Program-made: the position numbers and the translations under genes
In this document: positions 49,415-59,541 of the stretch, one piece after another
Layout of the letters: the number at the start of each line of letters is the position of its first letter
Position numbering within the stretch: the stretch's first letter is position 1
Notes under the pieces: model-generated
Told to the model about the DNA's origin: nothing
Seen by the model: the letters and a program-made list of their open reading frames with translations, nothing else
Database searches by the model: none
NCBI RefSeq assembly: GCF_011758565.1
Contig: NZ_JAAMOX010000001.1
Coordinates: 2,085,838-2,149,837 of the forward strand
DNA length: 64,000 nt
Direction of reading: 5' to 3'
From: Lysinibacter cavernae
GTDB taxonomy: Bacteria > Actinomycetota > Actinomycetes > Actinomycetales > Microbacteriaceae

Positions 49415-52400
49415 TGACGCGCACTTGCGCGCCGGCGTCCGGCCGCGAGCCCTCCAAACCCAAGCAACATCGCCAACAGCGCGACGATTCCGATCGGCAA
49501 ACCTGACACGGAGCCTGTCGTTGCGATGGTGCCGCCAAGGGAGGGCACCCCGCCGGCTTCGGCCGCTTCGACCTCAATGGTGTAGCTGAACGTCACGTGC
49601 TGGCCAAGATCATCCAGAACCGTTACCGAGAAGGTGACCGTCCCCGCAAAACCGTGTGGTGCCGTGTAGATCAGCAGGTTATTCTCGCCGAGCGTCACGA
49701 AGCCGTGCGTCGGCTGGAGCACATCGGCAAGACGAATCCCTTGGAGGTGCGTGCCAGTGACAGCCCCAAGAGGGTCAACCGTCACACTCTGCGTGCCGGC
49801 GGGAATCTTCACAACAACGTTCTTCGCTGTCGGGGCCGCCTGCACGACGACCACAAAGCCTGCCGTCGCCTGCTGACCAACGTTATCGGTGTACGTCACC
49901 TCGATCTCATATCGACCGCCGCCCGCCTCGCCCGCAGCAAACTGAATGCCGCCTGGCACGAGTTGCGCGGTTCCCGCGGACGGGGCACTCGTGATGCGCG
50001 TATCGCTGACCGTTCCGTCGGTGACCACCGAGTGCACGAAGGAGTGACTTCCGTGTTCTGGGATGGTCACCTCGCCGCCAGAGGCGGTAATGGCGGCCTG
50101 GACCGTCACCGTATATTCGACGGCAACGTGCTGGCCCAAATTGTCCACAAACGTGACAGAAAACGCGTACACACCGGGAACGGCACGTTCGGAGCGATAG
50201 GTGACCTCGCCCGTCGTCGCGTCAACGGAGACAGAACCGACGGCATCCGTCGCCCTGGTCCCATGCAACTCAACGCGGGCGGGCTGGTTGCTCACTTCGA
50301 CGCTGCTGAGCGAGCCTTCCGTCACCACGATTGGCTCAAATGTAACTTTGTCATTCTCACCAATGGTGGCGCTCGTGACCCCCTCAACGACGGGACCGGC
50401 CTGCACCGTCACGATATACACGGCGGTTGCAGCTTGGCCAAGCGAGTCAGTGAATGTGACCGTAAAGCTGTGCGGACCGGGAAGCGCATCCCCGGCGTCG
50501 AAGACAAGGTCAGAGCCGATGAGCGCGGCCGTTCCAGCAGCAGGCGGAGCGGTGACCACAACCGAAGCAATTGACCCCGCGGTTGAGACACGTTGTGGCA
50601 AGACGATCCTGCCACCCTCCGCAACCACTGCGGTAACGCCATCCGCAACCGGCGGCGCTTGCACGATCACCGTGTGCGTGGCCACAACGGTTTGCCCGAG
50701 ATTATCCGTAAAGGTCACCTCATAGCGATACGTACCAGCGGCAATTCCTGCGGCGTCAAAGCTCGATGCGCCGGTTGCCGGGTCAACAACAACTGCTCCC
50801 GCTACCGGTGGAGTAGTCAGGACCGCTCCAGAAACACTTCCGGTGGTGGTGACCGCCGGGGCGAAGGCTGCGGCCGAGCCAACCGCAATCGTCGATGTCA
50901 GGGCACCCGTGACAACGGGCCTCGCCTGCACCGTGACGGTGTATACAGCCACAACATCCTGGCCAACCGAGTCAGTAAACGTAACGCTGAAGCTGTGGAT
51001 GCCAGGCTCCCCCTGGTAGCTAATAGCACCGGTCGCCGCGTTGACCGTCGCCGCGCCACTCTCTGGGGACGCGGAAAGACGCGCGTTCTGAAGTTCTACC
51101 GTGCTCGCAAACTCCGGGGCAAAGGTCGCGACCGCGCCCTCTGCAACCGTGACGGCATACGGCCCTGCAACCGTCGGCGCGGCCACAACCGTAACGGAGT
51201 ACATGGCATCCGTCCACAGACCGTTGGCATCGGTCGCACGCACCACTACGGAATACGTTCCAGGCGAAGCGTCCCCCGCGGAAAAGGTCAGGGCCCCCGT
51301 CACAGGGTCAACCGTTGCCGTACCAGCAGAGGGTTCGGTCGTCACGGCAACGCTTGCAAGCGAGCTGGAGGTTTCAAATCCGTCAAACGTTACGCTGCGC
51401 CCCTCCCCGATGCTCGCGTCGGTGTCGCCAATCACGCGGGGTCCGCCAAGAACCGTCACCAGGTAGGTCACGCCAAGGGTCTGCCCAAGGTTGTCCCGAA
51501 ATCCGACGGTAAACGGGTAGAGGCCGGCGGGGAGACCTGCCGTGGCAAACGAAACAGCCGACGTAGCGCCGTTCACGGTCACCAGCCCCGCTGGAGGCGG
51601 GCTCGCGAGCGAGTACCCGCTCAGCGTTCCGGCGGTCAGGACCACGGGAATAAAGGATGCAGCGGTTCCAGACGGCACGGTGACGGCAAGGATGGCCCCT
51701 GCCGCAAGCACGGGCGCGCGTTGAATCGTGACGGTCGCAACGGCCGTCGCGGTCATCCCGAGCGCGTCAACGATCGTGTACGAGACGGGCACGTCGTAGG
51801 TAAGTTCGCCGCTCAGCCAGCTGTGGGTCGGCGTGATCTGCAGTTTCCCTGAGCTGTAGGTCACCGTTGCGTCGGCGTCTGTGGTTGGCGGATGCGCGGC
51901 ATCCAGCTGAATCGCATTTCCGGTATCAGGGGCAGCGCCGCCGAGCACGTCAAGTACTGCTTGGGCGTCAGCAATCGTGAACGCGTCGTTGGTTGCGACC
52001 GGAACAGCACTCACCGTGACGGTCACCGTAGCGGTACGAGCCTCGCCCGCAGCGTTGGTATAGGAATACTGGAACGTATCGGTGTAGGTCGCCGATCCGG
52101 CATGAGCTTCCGGCCACACAGACGAGGGCGAATAACTAAACGCCCCGATATCCGGCTGGCTCGCCGATACCGCCGGCGAGACCGTACCCGTTGTGGGCGG
52201 CGTCACGAGCGCAAGCGTGTTCTTCTCGTAGCTGCTTCCCACCGCGGTTGGGAAGGCAATGGTGTCGTTTGCAAGGACGTCAATCGTCTGCGATGTTCCA
52301 ACGGCAACCACTGAGCTATCGTCGACAAGCACGGGGGCCGCAACAACTTCCTGGTACAGCAGCCCAACGCCGGTCTGCACTGCCTGAGGGAGAACCGTGA

Positions 52401-55400
52401 CCTCAACCGGCGCTACGGCTGCCCAGTGTTCACGGTCAGCCTCGCTCAGTACAACGCGGTAGGTGCCGGCGGCGACGGGCTCAAACGCGTAGTTCCCTGC
52501 GCTATCCGTCTCTGCCGTTGCCACGGTACGCTCGCCGTCTCGCAGTTCAACCGTCGCCCCTGACCACACGGGATCAGCAGGGGTCACCGAGTTGCTGAAG
52601 TCGAGGTCTCGCAGCACGTTACCGGAGATCAGTGCGGCGGAGGATGCCAGCGGCCGGTTGGCCCCGGTCCGGGAAATAATGCTGGTTCCAGCCTCGGCAA
52701 TGACCCGCATGGAGACATTGTTATTCACCGCTCCAGCCAGGGTCAGTCCTGGAACCTGGACTCGAATGGTGGCGTTTCCCGAGTATCCGGGCTCAAGCGG
52801 GCCAGAGGGAGTAAATCGCAAAGCGGTCACTCCGGCAGGAACGTCTCCGCTGAGCGTTTCCCAGTGGATACCCGTTGCCCCTGTCTCGTTGTCGGCGAGC
52901 GCTAACGCGGCCTGGACGGCTGCCGACGCATCCGTTGTGTATTCGATCGCGACGCTGCCCTGAGTGGCTTCGTCCATGGCTGCTACGACGTTGACAACGT
53001 TGAGCTCCCCTTCGCCGAGTCCGGTCGTGCCTCGCTCGTCTCCTTCAAACGGAAGGAGATCAACAAAGGACGACGCGAGGTAGCGACTCGACGACGCGTT
53101 TGCCCAGGTAATCGTGTACGACATCTCCTCGCCGGGACCGATGAGCCCGGTTACGGCAGTCGACGCGACCTTCGACGTTTTGAATACTGCGGCACCGCTG
53201 ACCGTGATCGGAGCCGACGCCGTGCGGTCCTGGCTCAGCGCGAGGGCAGATGCCCCGCTGTACGTCGCGTTATTTTCCGTTGTCGGGTCTGACGGCGAGG
53301 ACACAACAAGCTTGGCCGTTGGGGTCGAAGGAACCGGCGTTGACATCGACACTCGAACCGGAACGAGAATTGGGGTGAGTGCGGTGCCGTGTCCCTGGAG
53401 CGACCAAGGACCGGCTTCTCCGGCCGGCGCGGCCAGATCGCCGAGACGGAACACGATCTTTCCCGGCGTGCCGGTGGCGCAGGTTGTTCCAGGGATGCCG
53501 GGCGTGTACTCAAGCGGGCGGCTCGGAAGTGCCGCGACCACTGGCTCAAGGCAGGCGTTTGGCATCGTGACCGTTATCGTCGCGTCGGTGGCCACAGCAT
53601 CCGGGCCGAGAACAGGGCCAATAACCGTCGGAGCGATTCGCAGGTTCACGATGTCTCCGCGCTCGGCCAACCCGGCGGCGTAGGTTGCGCCCTCAACTCG
53701 CTCCCACGAGAGGTCGGCCCGAACAAGTGCTTCGGCGGCCTGAACCGCGCCACCCTGGCTTGAGACGCCGGTTCCCGAGTACGTCGATTTCACAACCGCC
53801 TTGTCATCGGCGCCGTACTGCCAGAACCAGGGAAGCGTTGCATTCACGGCGAGGTCGGCGGATGCCGCTGCCCGCTCAAACGGGGTCACGATTCCAACGG
53901 TTGTGTTGGGTTCGAGCGCGTCGAGATACCTCACCCTGATACTTGTCACCGATGCGAGCCCTCCCGGCAGCGTTGACGGGTCTTCCGTCCAGGTTGGCTC
54001 GGTGTCCCCAAAGGAGAGGAGCGATTTTCGCTGCGCATCATTCACAAACGCATAGTCGGTGTATTCCAAAACATACGAATCTGCTGGAGCAGGTGCGAAC
54101 AGGGGATAGGCGGTAAAGCCGAAGAAGCTGGAGGCTCCGGAGCGAGCGGTGTTCAGCACAACCTCAGGCGTGGCCGAAAGGTTCAGCAGCTCGGCATTCC
54201 AGGTCACGCTCCCGTAGGCATTTGTGGCTGGGCTCCCCGCGGACGCCGCGTTGTAGATTGAGCTCAGCGCGCGGAACCTTTGGCCAACAACAACCGCTTC
54301 GGTTCCACCGGTGCTGGCATTGGCATCACCGTAGATCTGGCCACTTGCATCATCGGCCATCGTCCCGATAGCGCCCGTCATAACGACGGCAGCGGTAGCG
54401 CGAGTGAAGGTGCGGCCAAAGCACGAGAGCGAGGTCCCGTTGGCGTCTGTTGACGGGCAGGGTCCGGCATCCGCTTGGCCAGGGGCGACATCGTCGCCGA
54501 AGTTGGACTGCCCGGACAACGAGTTGGGGTCAAACGAATGCACTCGCCCGTTTAACGAGATCGTCTCGCCAACGTTAACATTGCCCTCGTACGGCACAAA
54601 GAGGGCGATTTTGAGTTCACGGATGATCCGCGCGTCGTTTGAATCGCCAGACGAGGCCATCGGTCCCGCATAGATTGACGGGCTTGGGTTCAAGAACGAG
54701 GTCTCAAGCCCCGTCACCGAAACGGTCACAGGGCTGCCCGGCGCATCCTGGGTGGTAGAAACGGTCGAGGTATTTTCCGACTGCACAATGGCGTTTGCCG
54801 GGACATCAATCACAAACTGGAAGCTATTTGCGAGCGCCTCATAGCCGAGGAATTTGGGATTCTGGGGATCGACCTCCGCGCCAAGAAAAACGCTCAGTCG
54901 ACTGGTCACCCCGAGGGTTCCGTTCACCGTGGTTCCCCCCTCAAGCGCCGCGTTGTAGACGCTCAGCTGCGTTCGGGGAGCCGCGGAAACGGTGAGCTCA
55001 GCCGCACCGGTTGCAGCCACGGCACCAACGACCACGGATGGCGTAAAGCGGGTCCCGTTGGGGAGGGCACCAATAACTGCCGACACCGGCAGCCTGGCAA
55101 CATCCCCAGCCGTCACGAGGCGGTTACACGTCATGGTTGAGCTATCCGCACTCAGGTATCCACCGCCCGGCCCGGTGCAGACCGTGGATGTTACGCTCGT
55201 CGCGTTCCACTTCGCGCCGACGGGAAGCGTCGCAATAAATCGGGCTGAACCGTCGGCACCCGCGGTATAGCCGAGTTCCCATGAGACGGTGTCCTGAGTG
55301 CGAATAATGCCGTTGGTTGCGCTGCGATCGAGGCCGGGTCCGTCTCCCAAATCGAAGGGTGCCTGGCCGTCGGCAACGAGGTCGATCGAGACGCTGTCGA

Positions 55401-55542
55401 CCGGAGCGGCAACGGCGGCCGTTGGCATCCCTGCGGCTGCCGTGACCGCGAGCACACACACAAGTACTCGAGCCGCGGCTCGTCGCAAGCGGCTCCCAAC
55501 AGGCCGAGCGGCATGTGCTTCGTTGTGTGGTGTTTGTTTCAT
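49408..55542 (-). CDS. Giant multi-domain cell-surface protein with sorting signal
   Basis: 2044 residues. Signal peptide ('VLVCVLAVTAAAGMPTAAVA'); a DUF11/isopeptide-type region to about residue 1000; one SdrD/B-like domain ('ISGNVLRDLDFSN' to 'AGTYRVVLSEAD'); a Big_9-like domain ('IDVLANDTIAFP'). Then come about eight tandem Ig/cadherin-like repeats of 85-100 residues, most ending 'VTFTDNLGQ..V..(Y/H)TVTVQA'. At the end IATTG, a hydrophobic helix and RRR form a class-E-like sorting signal. It is probably a long wall-linked stalk or adhesin. ATG 55542 has GGGGAGAA upstream. Its 3' end overlaps the sigma-factor gene. Confidence 0.88.
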   Translation of the reverse strand: MKQTPHNEAHAARPVGSRLRRAAARVLVCVLAVTAAAGMPTAAVAAPVDSVSIDLVADGQAPFDLGDGPGLDRSATNGIIRTQDTVSWELGYTAGADGSARFIATLPVGAKWNATSVTSTVCTGPGGGYLSADSSTMTCNRLVTAGDVARLPVSAVIGALPNGTRFTPSVVVGAVAATGAAELTVSAAPRTQLSVYNAALEGGTTVNGTLGVTSRLSVFLGAEVDPQNPKFLGYEALANSFQFVIDVPANAIVQSENTSTVSTTQDAPGSPVTVSVTGLETSFLNPSPSIYAGPMASSGDSNDARIIRELKIALFVPYEGNVNVGETISLNGRVHSFDPNSLSGQSNFGDDVAPGQADAGPCPSTDANGTSLSCFGRTFTRATAAVVMTGAIGTMADDASGQIYGDANASTGGTEAVVVGQRFRALSSIYNAASAGSPATNAYGSVTWNAELLNLSATPEVVLNTARSGASSFFGFTAYPLFAPAPADSYVLEYTDYAFVNDAQRKSLLSFGDTEPTWTEDPSTLPGGLASVTSIRVRYLDALEPNTTVGIVTPFERAAASADLAVNATLPWFWQYGADDKAVVKSTYSGTGVSSQGGAVQAAEALVRADLSWERVEGATYAAGLAERGDIVNLRIAPTVIGPVLGPDAVATDATITVTMPNACLEPVVAALPSRPLEYTPGIPGTTCATGTPGKIVFRLGDLAAPAGEAGPWSLQGHGTALTPILVPVRVSMSTPVPSTPTAKLVVSSPSDPTTENNATYSGASALALSQDRTASAPITVSGAAVFKTSKVASTAVTGLIGPGEEMSYTITWANASSSRYLASSFVDLLPFEGDERGTTGLGEGELNVVNVVAAMDEATQGSVAIEYTTDASAAVQAALALADNETGATGIHWETLSGDVPAGVTALRFTPSGPLEPGYSGNATIRVQVPGLTLAGAVNNNVSMRVIAEAGTSIISRTGANRPLASSAALISGNVLRDLDFSNSVTPADPVWSGATVELRDGERTVATAETDSAGNYAFEPVAAGTYRVVLSEADREHWAAVAPVEVTVLPQAVQTGVGLLYQEVVAAPVLVDDSSVVAVGTSQTIDVLANDTIAFPTAVGSSYEKNTLALVTPPTTGTVSPAVSASQPDIGAFSYSPSSVWPEAHAGSATYTDTFQYSYTNAAGEARTATVTVTVSAVPVATNDAFTIADAQAVLDVLGGAAPDTGNAIQLDAAHPPTTDADATVTYSSGKLQITPTHSWLSGELTYDVPVSYTIVDALGMTATAVATVTIQRAPVLAAGAILAVTVPSGTAASFIPVVLTAGTLSGYSLASPPPAGLVTVNGATSAVSFATAGLPAGLYPFTVGFRDNLGQTLGVTYLVTVLGGPRVIGDTDASIGEGRSVTFDGFETSSSLASVAVTTEPSAGTATVDPVTGALTFSAGDASPGTYSVVVRATDANGLWTDAMYSVTVVAAPTVAGPYAVTVAEGAVATFAPEFASTVELQNARLSASPESGAATVNAATGAISYQGEPGIHSFSVTFTDSVGQDVVAVYTVTVQARPVVTGALTSTIAVGSAAAFAPAVTTTGSVSGAVLTTPPVAGAVVVDPATGASSFDAAGIAAGTYRYEVTFTDNLGQTVVATHTVIVQAPPVADGVTAVVAEGGRIVLPQRVSTAGSIASVVVTAPPAAGTAALIGSDLVFDAGDALPGPHSFTVTFTDSLGQAATAVYIVTVQAGPVVEGVTSATIGENDKVTFEPIVVTEGSLSSVEVSNQPARVELHGTRATDAVGSVSVDATTGEVTYRSERAVPGVYAFSVTFVDNLGQHVAVEYTVTVQAAITASGGEVTIPEHGSHSFVHSVVTDGTVSDTRITSAPSAGTAQLVPGGIQFAAGEAGGGRYEIEVTYTDNVGQQATAGFVVVVQAAPTAKNVVVKIPAGTQSVTVDPLGAVTGTHLQGIRLADVLQPTHGFVTLGENNLLIYTAPHGFAGTVTFSVTVLDDLGQHVTFSYTIEVEAAEAGGVPSLGGTIATTGSVSGLPIGIVALLAMLLGFGGLAAGRRRASARQC
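49560..51735 (-). repeat. Coding tandem repeats of the giant surface protein
   Basis: About eight diverged units of 255-300 bases, each encoding an Ig/cadherin-like module. Conserved cores are 'PPxAGxxxV(D/N)xxTG' and 'VTFTDNLGQ'. The units are diverged at DNA level, which argues for age rather than recent expansion. Confidence 0.75.
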
Positions 55543-55860
55543 TCGTAGTTCTCCCCTAATAGCGGTTTCGCGCTGGCGCACGACGCAAATAGGGCATGAC
55601 GTTACCGACGGCGGGCAGCCCTATTCACCATTCAAGGAGATCTCGCTTCAACCAGAATCTAACGCAACGCCAAAAGTTTTCTGGCGGCCCGTGTTACGGG
55701 TACGGCTGACGCGCCTGATGTTGCTCTTTGCCGCGGCCCATTGCGGCAAAACCCCTTACTGCGAAAGACCGTAACATGAGGATTCTGCAATTGCGAGACG
55801 AGTAACAAACGTTTGTTTTGTTTAGTTCCTGTGGAAGGAACCACGCAAGCGGCTTTCGGC
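55543..55860. other. Intergenic region before the giant surface-protein gene
   Basis: 318 bases without a gene. It holds an inverted repeat with 8-base arms AATAGGGC (55588-55595) and GCCCTATT (55618-55625), 46 bases before the start codon, and a small CCCGT/ACGGG hairpin (55688-55700). No convincing -35/-10 pair was found, as might be expected if an ECF sigma reads it. Confidence 0.5.
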
Positions 55861-56490
55861 CTAGGCCTGCTGCCCGTGAGTCATCACCCAGGAGAACATC
55901 GAGACGGCCGCCGCAGCCGAAGCGTTCAACGAACGGGTTGATCCGTACTGTGTAATTTCAACAACCGCTTCGGCCGCCGCAACGGCCTCTTCGGAGAGGC
56001 CGGGGCCCTCCTGCCCAAAGAGCATGATGCAGCGCTCCGGCCAGGCAAAGGACTCCATTGGCACACAACCGGGCACGTTATCAATCGCGATGATCGGGAT
56101 GCCCTCATCCGTTGCCCACGCCACAAGGTCGTCAACCGTTGCGTGGTGCAGCACATGCTGATAGCGGTCGGTCACCATCGCTCCGCGCTTATTCCAGCGC
56201 TTGCGCCCAACGATATGCACCGTGTCGGCGGCAAAGGCATTCGCGCTCCGCACGATTGAGCCGATATTCATGTCGTGCTGCCAGTTTTCGATGGCGACGT
56301 GAAACTGATGACGGTGCTGGTCGAGATCCGCGATGATCGCGTCCATGGTCCAGTATCGATAGCGGTCGATTACATTTCGGGTGTCGCCCTGTTCGAGGAG
56401 CTCCGCGTCAAAGTGATCGCCCTCCGGGAGTTCACCAAGCCACGGCCCAACGCCAGAGGTCGACAATTCATGCGTTGGAGAGGAAGTCAT
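55861..56490 (-). CDS. TrmH/SpoU-family RNA methyltransferase
   Basis: 209 residues. SPOUT motifs are present: motif 1 'MNIGSIVRSANAFAADTVHIVG', motif 2 'RCIMLFGQEGPGLSEEAV' and motif 3 'GSTRSLNASAAAAVSMFSW'. It transfers a methyl group from SAM to a ribose 2'-OH in tRNA or rRNA; which site cannot be told. Start at 56490 is chosen for GGGAG upstream. The frame back to 56628 runs through the divergent promoter area. Confidence 0.9.
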   Translation of the reverse strand: MTSSPTHELSTSGVGPWLGELPEGDHFDAELLEQGDTRNVIDRYRYWTMDAIIADLDQHRHQFHVAIENWQHDMNIGSIVRSANAFAADTVHIVGRKRWNKRGAMVTDRYQHVLHHATVDDLVAWATDEGIPIIAIDNVPGCVPMESFAWPERCIMLFGQEGPGLSEEAVAAAEAVVEITQYGSTRSLNASAAAAVSMFSWVMTHGQQA

Positions 56491-56600
56491 CCCTCTATTC
56501 TCCCACCGAGCGTGGAATATCTGGGACAGTTGAGCGTTACCGACTCTCAGCGGCAGCATCCGCCCGCTTGAGTACGAACCGCCCGACGCCAGGAGCCAAC

Positions 56601-57587
56601 GTGTCAGATTCCCCCGCAACCCACTCAATCACCCTCACCGAGACAGGTGGGCCCGATGTGCTGCAGTACGGCGAGGCCGAACGACCAACGCCGGGGCCCG
56701 GCGAGCTGCTCGTAACAACGCGAGCAACGGGTGTGAACTTCATCGAGACCTATCAACGCTCAGGGGTGTATGCAGTACCGCTCCCGTTCACCCCGGGAGC
56801 CGAAGGCTCCGGGGTCGTTACGGCCGTCGGCGAAGGCGTATCAGGGTATGCCGTCGGCGACCGCGTCACCACAACAGAGGCGAAAGCAACGTATGCCGAG
56901 CACTTTGTGGTTGAGGCCACGCGCGCGCACGTCATCCCCGACGGCGTGAGTTACGAGACCGCTGCTGCGCTTCCGCTGCAGGGCATCACCGCGCACTACC
57001 TTTCGACCTCGGTCTACCCCGCCACAGCTGGCGACATCGCGCTCGTTCACGCCGGGGCTGGTGGCGTCGGCCTCCTCCTCACCCAGCTCCTCGCTGCAAA
57101 AGGCGTGACAGTGATCACCACAACCTCAAGCCCCGCAAAGGCCGAGCTGAGCGCCGCGGCCGGGGCAACCCACACCATCGGATACGAGAACGTTTCCGAG
57201 CGAGTCAGGGAACTCACTGACGGGGTCGGCGTGAACGTGGTCTACGACGGGGTCGGGAAAGACACGTTCGATGAGTCGCTCGCTAGCCTGCGCATCCGAG
57301 GGACGTTTGTGCTGTTCGGCGGCGCCTCAGGCCAGGTGCCACCGTTCGACCTCCAACGCTTGAACTCCGCCGGCTCCATCACCATCACGCGCCCAACCTC
57401 TGTACACTTCTTGCTCACTCCTGAAGAACGCGCTTGGCGCTACGGCGAGCTCTTTGACGCGGTCACGGCGGGAACCCTGTCCGTTCGCATCGGACAGACG
57501 TTTCCCCTCGCGCAGGCTGCGGACGCGCACCGCGCGCTCGAAGGTCGCAAGACCACAGGGAAGGTGCTCCTTCTCCCAACGGAGTAG
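56601..57587 (+). CDS. Quinone oxidoreductase (zinc-free MDR, QOR type)
   Basis: 328 residues from GTG 56601 with AGGAG seven bases before. It has 'ITLTETGGPDVLQYGE', 'RATGVNFIETYQRSGVY', 'PFTPGAEGSGVV', 'LPLQGITAHYL' and the NADPH-binding 'VHAGAGGVGLLLTQLL'. No zinc-ligand Cys/His are present, which fits NADPH:quinone reductase. It reduces quinones or enones in the cytoplasm. It is divergent from the methyltransferase gene. Confidence 0.92.
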   Translation: MSDSPATHSITLTETGGPDVLQYGEAERPTPGPGELLVTTRATGVNFIETYQRSGVYAVPLPFTPGAEGSGVVTAVGEGVSGYAVGDRVTTTEAKATYAEHFVVEATRAHVIPDGVSYETAAALPLQGITAHYLSTSVYPATAGDIALVHAGAGGVGLLLTQLLAAKGVTVITTTSSPAKAELSAAAGATHTIGYENVSERVRELTDGVGVNVVYDGVGKDTFDESLASLRIRGTFVLFGGASGQVPPFDLQRLNSAGSITITRPTSVHFLLTPEERAWRYGELFDAVTAGTLSVRIGQTFPLAQAADAHRALEGRKTTGKVLLLPTE

Positions 57588-57657
57588 CACGCTCAGGTCA
57601 GAGCCAGCACGGCATATTCACCGCCGAGGCCGAGCCAAGACGCGATAGGTTTGAACG

Positions 57658-58473
57658 GTGAAAGACTCCAGCCTTCCGAACATCGTGCCGTTGCTTGCGG
57701 CAGGGCTGCTGCTCCTGAGCGGATGTGCGGCTGAGATTCCGCCTGCCCCAAACCCAACAGCAAGCAGCGCCTCGGCCTCCCCGACCGCCACGCCTACACA
57801 GACGGCGACGGAGACCTCCGCTGCACCGGATGCGCAACCACCGGCGGCACCGCAGCCGCCCGCGTTCGATGCCGCCAAGTTCTCAATTGACGACCCATCC
57901 TCGCTCTGGGTCGTCAGCAATAAACTGCGCCCCCTCAATCCGATCAGTTTTGAGCCGGCAGACTTGGCAACACCTTCGGGACTCCCAAACCCGCAGGGGC
58001 ACACCCTCCGCACGCCAGCCGTTGAGGCGCTCGCAACGATGGCGGCGGATGCAGCTGCCGCTGGCATCAACCTGAGCATCACGAGTGGGTACCGGTCGTA
58101 CAATACCCAGGTTGGGCTCTACAACGGCTACGTCAGCCGCGACGGTTCGGCGCTTGCTGACACCTACTCGGCACGGCCTGGCCACTCTGAGCATCAGACC
58201 GGATTAGCTGTCGACCTGACCGATGGTGGCGGCTGCACCCTTGACACATGCTTCGCAGGCACGGCCGCTGGGCAGTGGCTCGCCGCCAACGCGCCAACCT
58301 ACGGTTTTGTGCTTCGCTACCCCGAGGGTAAACAAGGGATAACCGGTTTCATGTTTGAGCCGTGGCATTTCCGTTTTGTTGGCGCCGAGCTCTCTCAGCA
58401 CATGGCAACAACGGGAACGAGCACCCTCGAAGAATTTTTCGGCCTTCCTGCAGCGCCTGATTACGCGCCGTAG
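57658..58473 (+). CDS. VanY-type D-alanyl-D-alanine carboxypeptidase, lipoprotein
   Basis: 271 residues from a GTG start. Signal peptide with lipobox LSGC, then a Ser/Thr/Pro/Ala-rich linker to about residue 65. The peptidase_M15 domain has 'SGYRSYNTQ', 'ARPGHSEHQTGLAVDL' (zinc His and Asp) and 'FEPWHFRFVG' (catalytic Glu and zinc His). It trims the terminal D-Ala of peptidoglycan stem peptides outside the membrane. Stop overlaps the convergent aldolase stop by 13 bases. Confidence 0.92.
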   Translation: MKDSSLPNIVPLLAAGLLLLSGCAAEIPPAPNPTASSASASPTATPTQTATETSAAPDAQPPAAPQPPAFDAAKFSIDDPSSLWVVSNKLRPLNPISFEPADLATPSGLPNPQGHTLRTPAVEALATMAADAAAAGINLSITSGYRSYNTQVGLYNGYVSRDGSALADTYSARPGHSEHQTGLAVDLTDGGGCTLDTCFAGTAAGQWLAANAPTYGFVLRYPEGKQGITGFMFEPWHFRFVGAELSQHMATTGTSTLEEFFGLPAAPDYAP

Positions 58474-59333
58474 GTCGACTGCTGGTTTTGCGCCGCAGGC
58501 ACCTGCTCAACGCCTGCGGATTCGATTGCTTCTGGCGCTGAGACGCTCAGCCGATCGGCGAAGGCCACCCGAGCGTCGATGGCACCCGCGGTGAGCCAGT
58601 TCACGTCAGAGTGCAGGGCGATACAGGCAACCCCCGCTGCTCGATAGGCCGCTGCGGATTCGGCATCGGCCGCGTAAATTCCAACTGCCTTGCCAAATTT
58701 ATGGGCCGCCCGGATGATCGCACCAATGGCCAGCTGAACCTCTGGATGATTGACGTTGCCGAGGTGGCCGAGGCTGGCCGAGAGGTCGGCGGGACCGATA
58801 AAGAGGCAATCAACCCCGGTCACCGCTGCGATGTATTCGCTGTTTTGTAATGCCTGCAGCGATTCGATCTGGACGATCGTACACGCGCGAGCGTTCGCCG
58901 TGAGTAGGTAGTGGGCGTCAAGGCCAAAGCTTCCAGCCCTGACCATGCCGGCGACCCCGCGGAGACCGCCGTTGGCCCCCTGCGGAAAGCGCATCGCGTT
59001 GACGGCAGCGCGCGCTTCGTCTGCCGTTTCGATTTTGGGAAAGATGACTGTTTCGGCACCGGCATCCATCACACGCTGCACCTGGGCGGCGTCGCGAGAC
59101 GAAACTCTGACGGCGGCGCTCGTGCGACTGCCCCGCGCGCCGGCTGCATCGATGGCGCGCAGTTGATCGGCAACGGCTGTCACGTCGCTGGCGCCGTGTT
59201 CCATATCAACAACGAGCCAATCAAATCCAGTGTTTGCGAGGGCTTCTGCGACGTTGGCTGAGCCGAATGTCAGCCAGGTGCCAACCGAGGGCTGGTTGGC
59301 AATGAGGGAATCTTTGAGACGGTTCGTGCGCAC
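58461..59333 (-). CDS. HpcH/HpaI-family aldolase
   Basis: 290 residues. Class II pyruvate aldolase pattern: 'VGTWLTFGSANVAEALANTGFDWLVVDMEHG', 'AAVRVSSRDAAQVQRVMDAGAETVIFPKIETADEAR', 'IVQIESLQAL' and 'GVDCLFIGPADLSASLGHLG'. The metal-binding Glu of QIES and Asp of GPADLS are present. It cleaves 4-hydroxy-2-keto acids such as HKHD into pyruvate and an aldehyde. The natural substrate cannot be inferred, as no aromatic-catabolic genes lie nearby. Confidence 0.9.
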   Translation of the reverse strand: MRTNRLKDSLIANQPSVGTWLTFGSANVAEALANTGFDWLVVDMEHGASDVTAVADQLRAIDAAGARGSRTSAAVRVSSRDAAQVQRVMDAGAETVIFPKIETADEARAAVNAMRFPQGANGGLRGVAGMVRAGSFGLDAHYLLTANARACTIVQIESLQALQNSEYIAAVTGVDCLFIGPADLSASLGHLGNVNHPEVQLAIGAIIRAAHKFGKAVGIYAADAESAAAYRAAGVACIALHSDVNWLTAGAIDARVAFADRLSVSAPEAIESAGVEQVPAAQNQQSTYGA

Positions 59334-59489
59334 GGTGCTCCTAGAGGTTATTGGGTGTGGCCCTCACTGTGCTCGTCCGGATCGCATACAGCGACAGGAG
59401 CAGTTCAACCACTGAATCAAATCATACATTTGCGCCACGAATTTTACGACCAAGAAACATACTGGCATTCAGTTTCTGGGAGATTGTTC

Positions 59490-59506
59490 TAGTTGTGTTA
59501 TAACTA
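59490..59506. promoter_or_regulatory. Candidate operator/promoter of the YtrA-like operon
   Basis: TAGTT-N7-AACTA dyad next to TATATA (59505-59510), 36 bases before the GntR-type start. The position fits YtrA-type autoregulation; the -35 (TTGTTC, 59484-59489) would be only 15 bases away. Confidence 0.45.
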
Positions 59507-59541
59507 TATAAACATCACCCACGCGAACAAACGAGAACCAC

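Noticed and set aside
49560-51735. Possible CRISPR or tandem DNA repeat array
   Set aside because: Periodicity is about 255-300 bases, in frame and diverged, matching protein modules, not short direct repeats with spacers.
49597-51852. Plus-strand frames opposite the giant surface protein
   Set aside because: They are shadows of the repeat region; their apparent repetition comes from the coding repeats on the minus strand.
55801-55842. GTTCCT/AGGAAC hairpin as terminator of the methyltransferase gene
   Set aside because: Only six base pairs and followed by A-rich rather than T-rich sequence in the direction of transcription.
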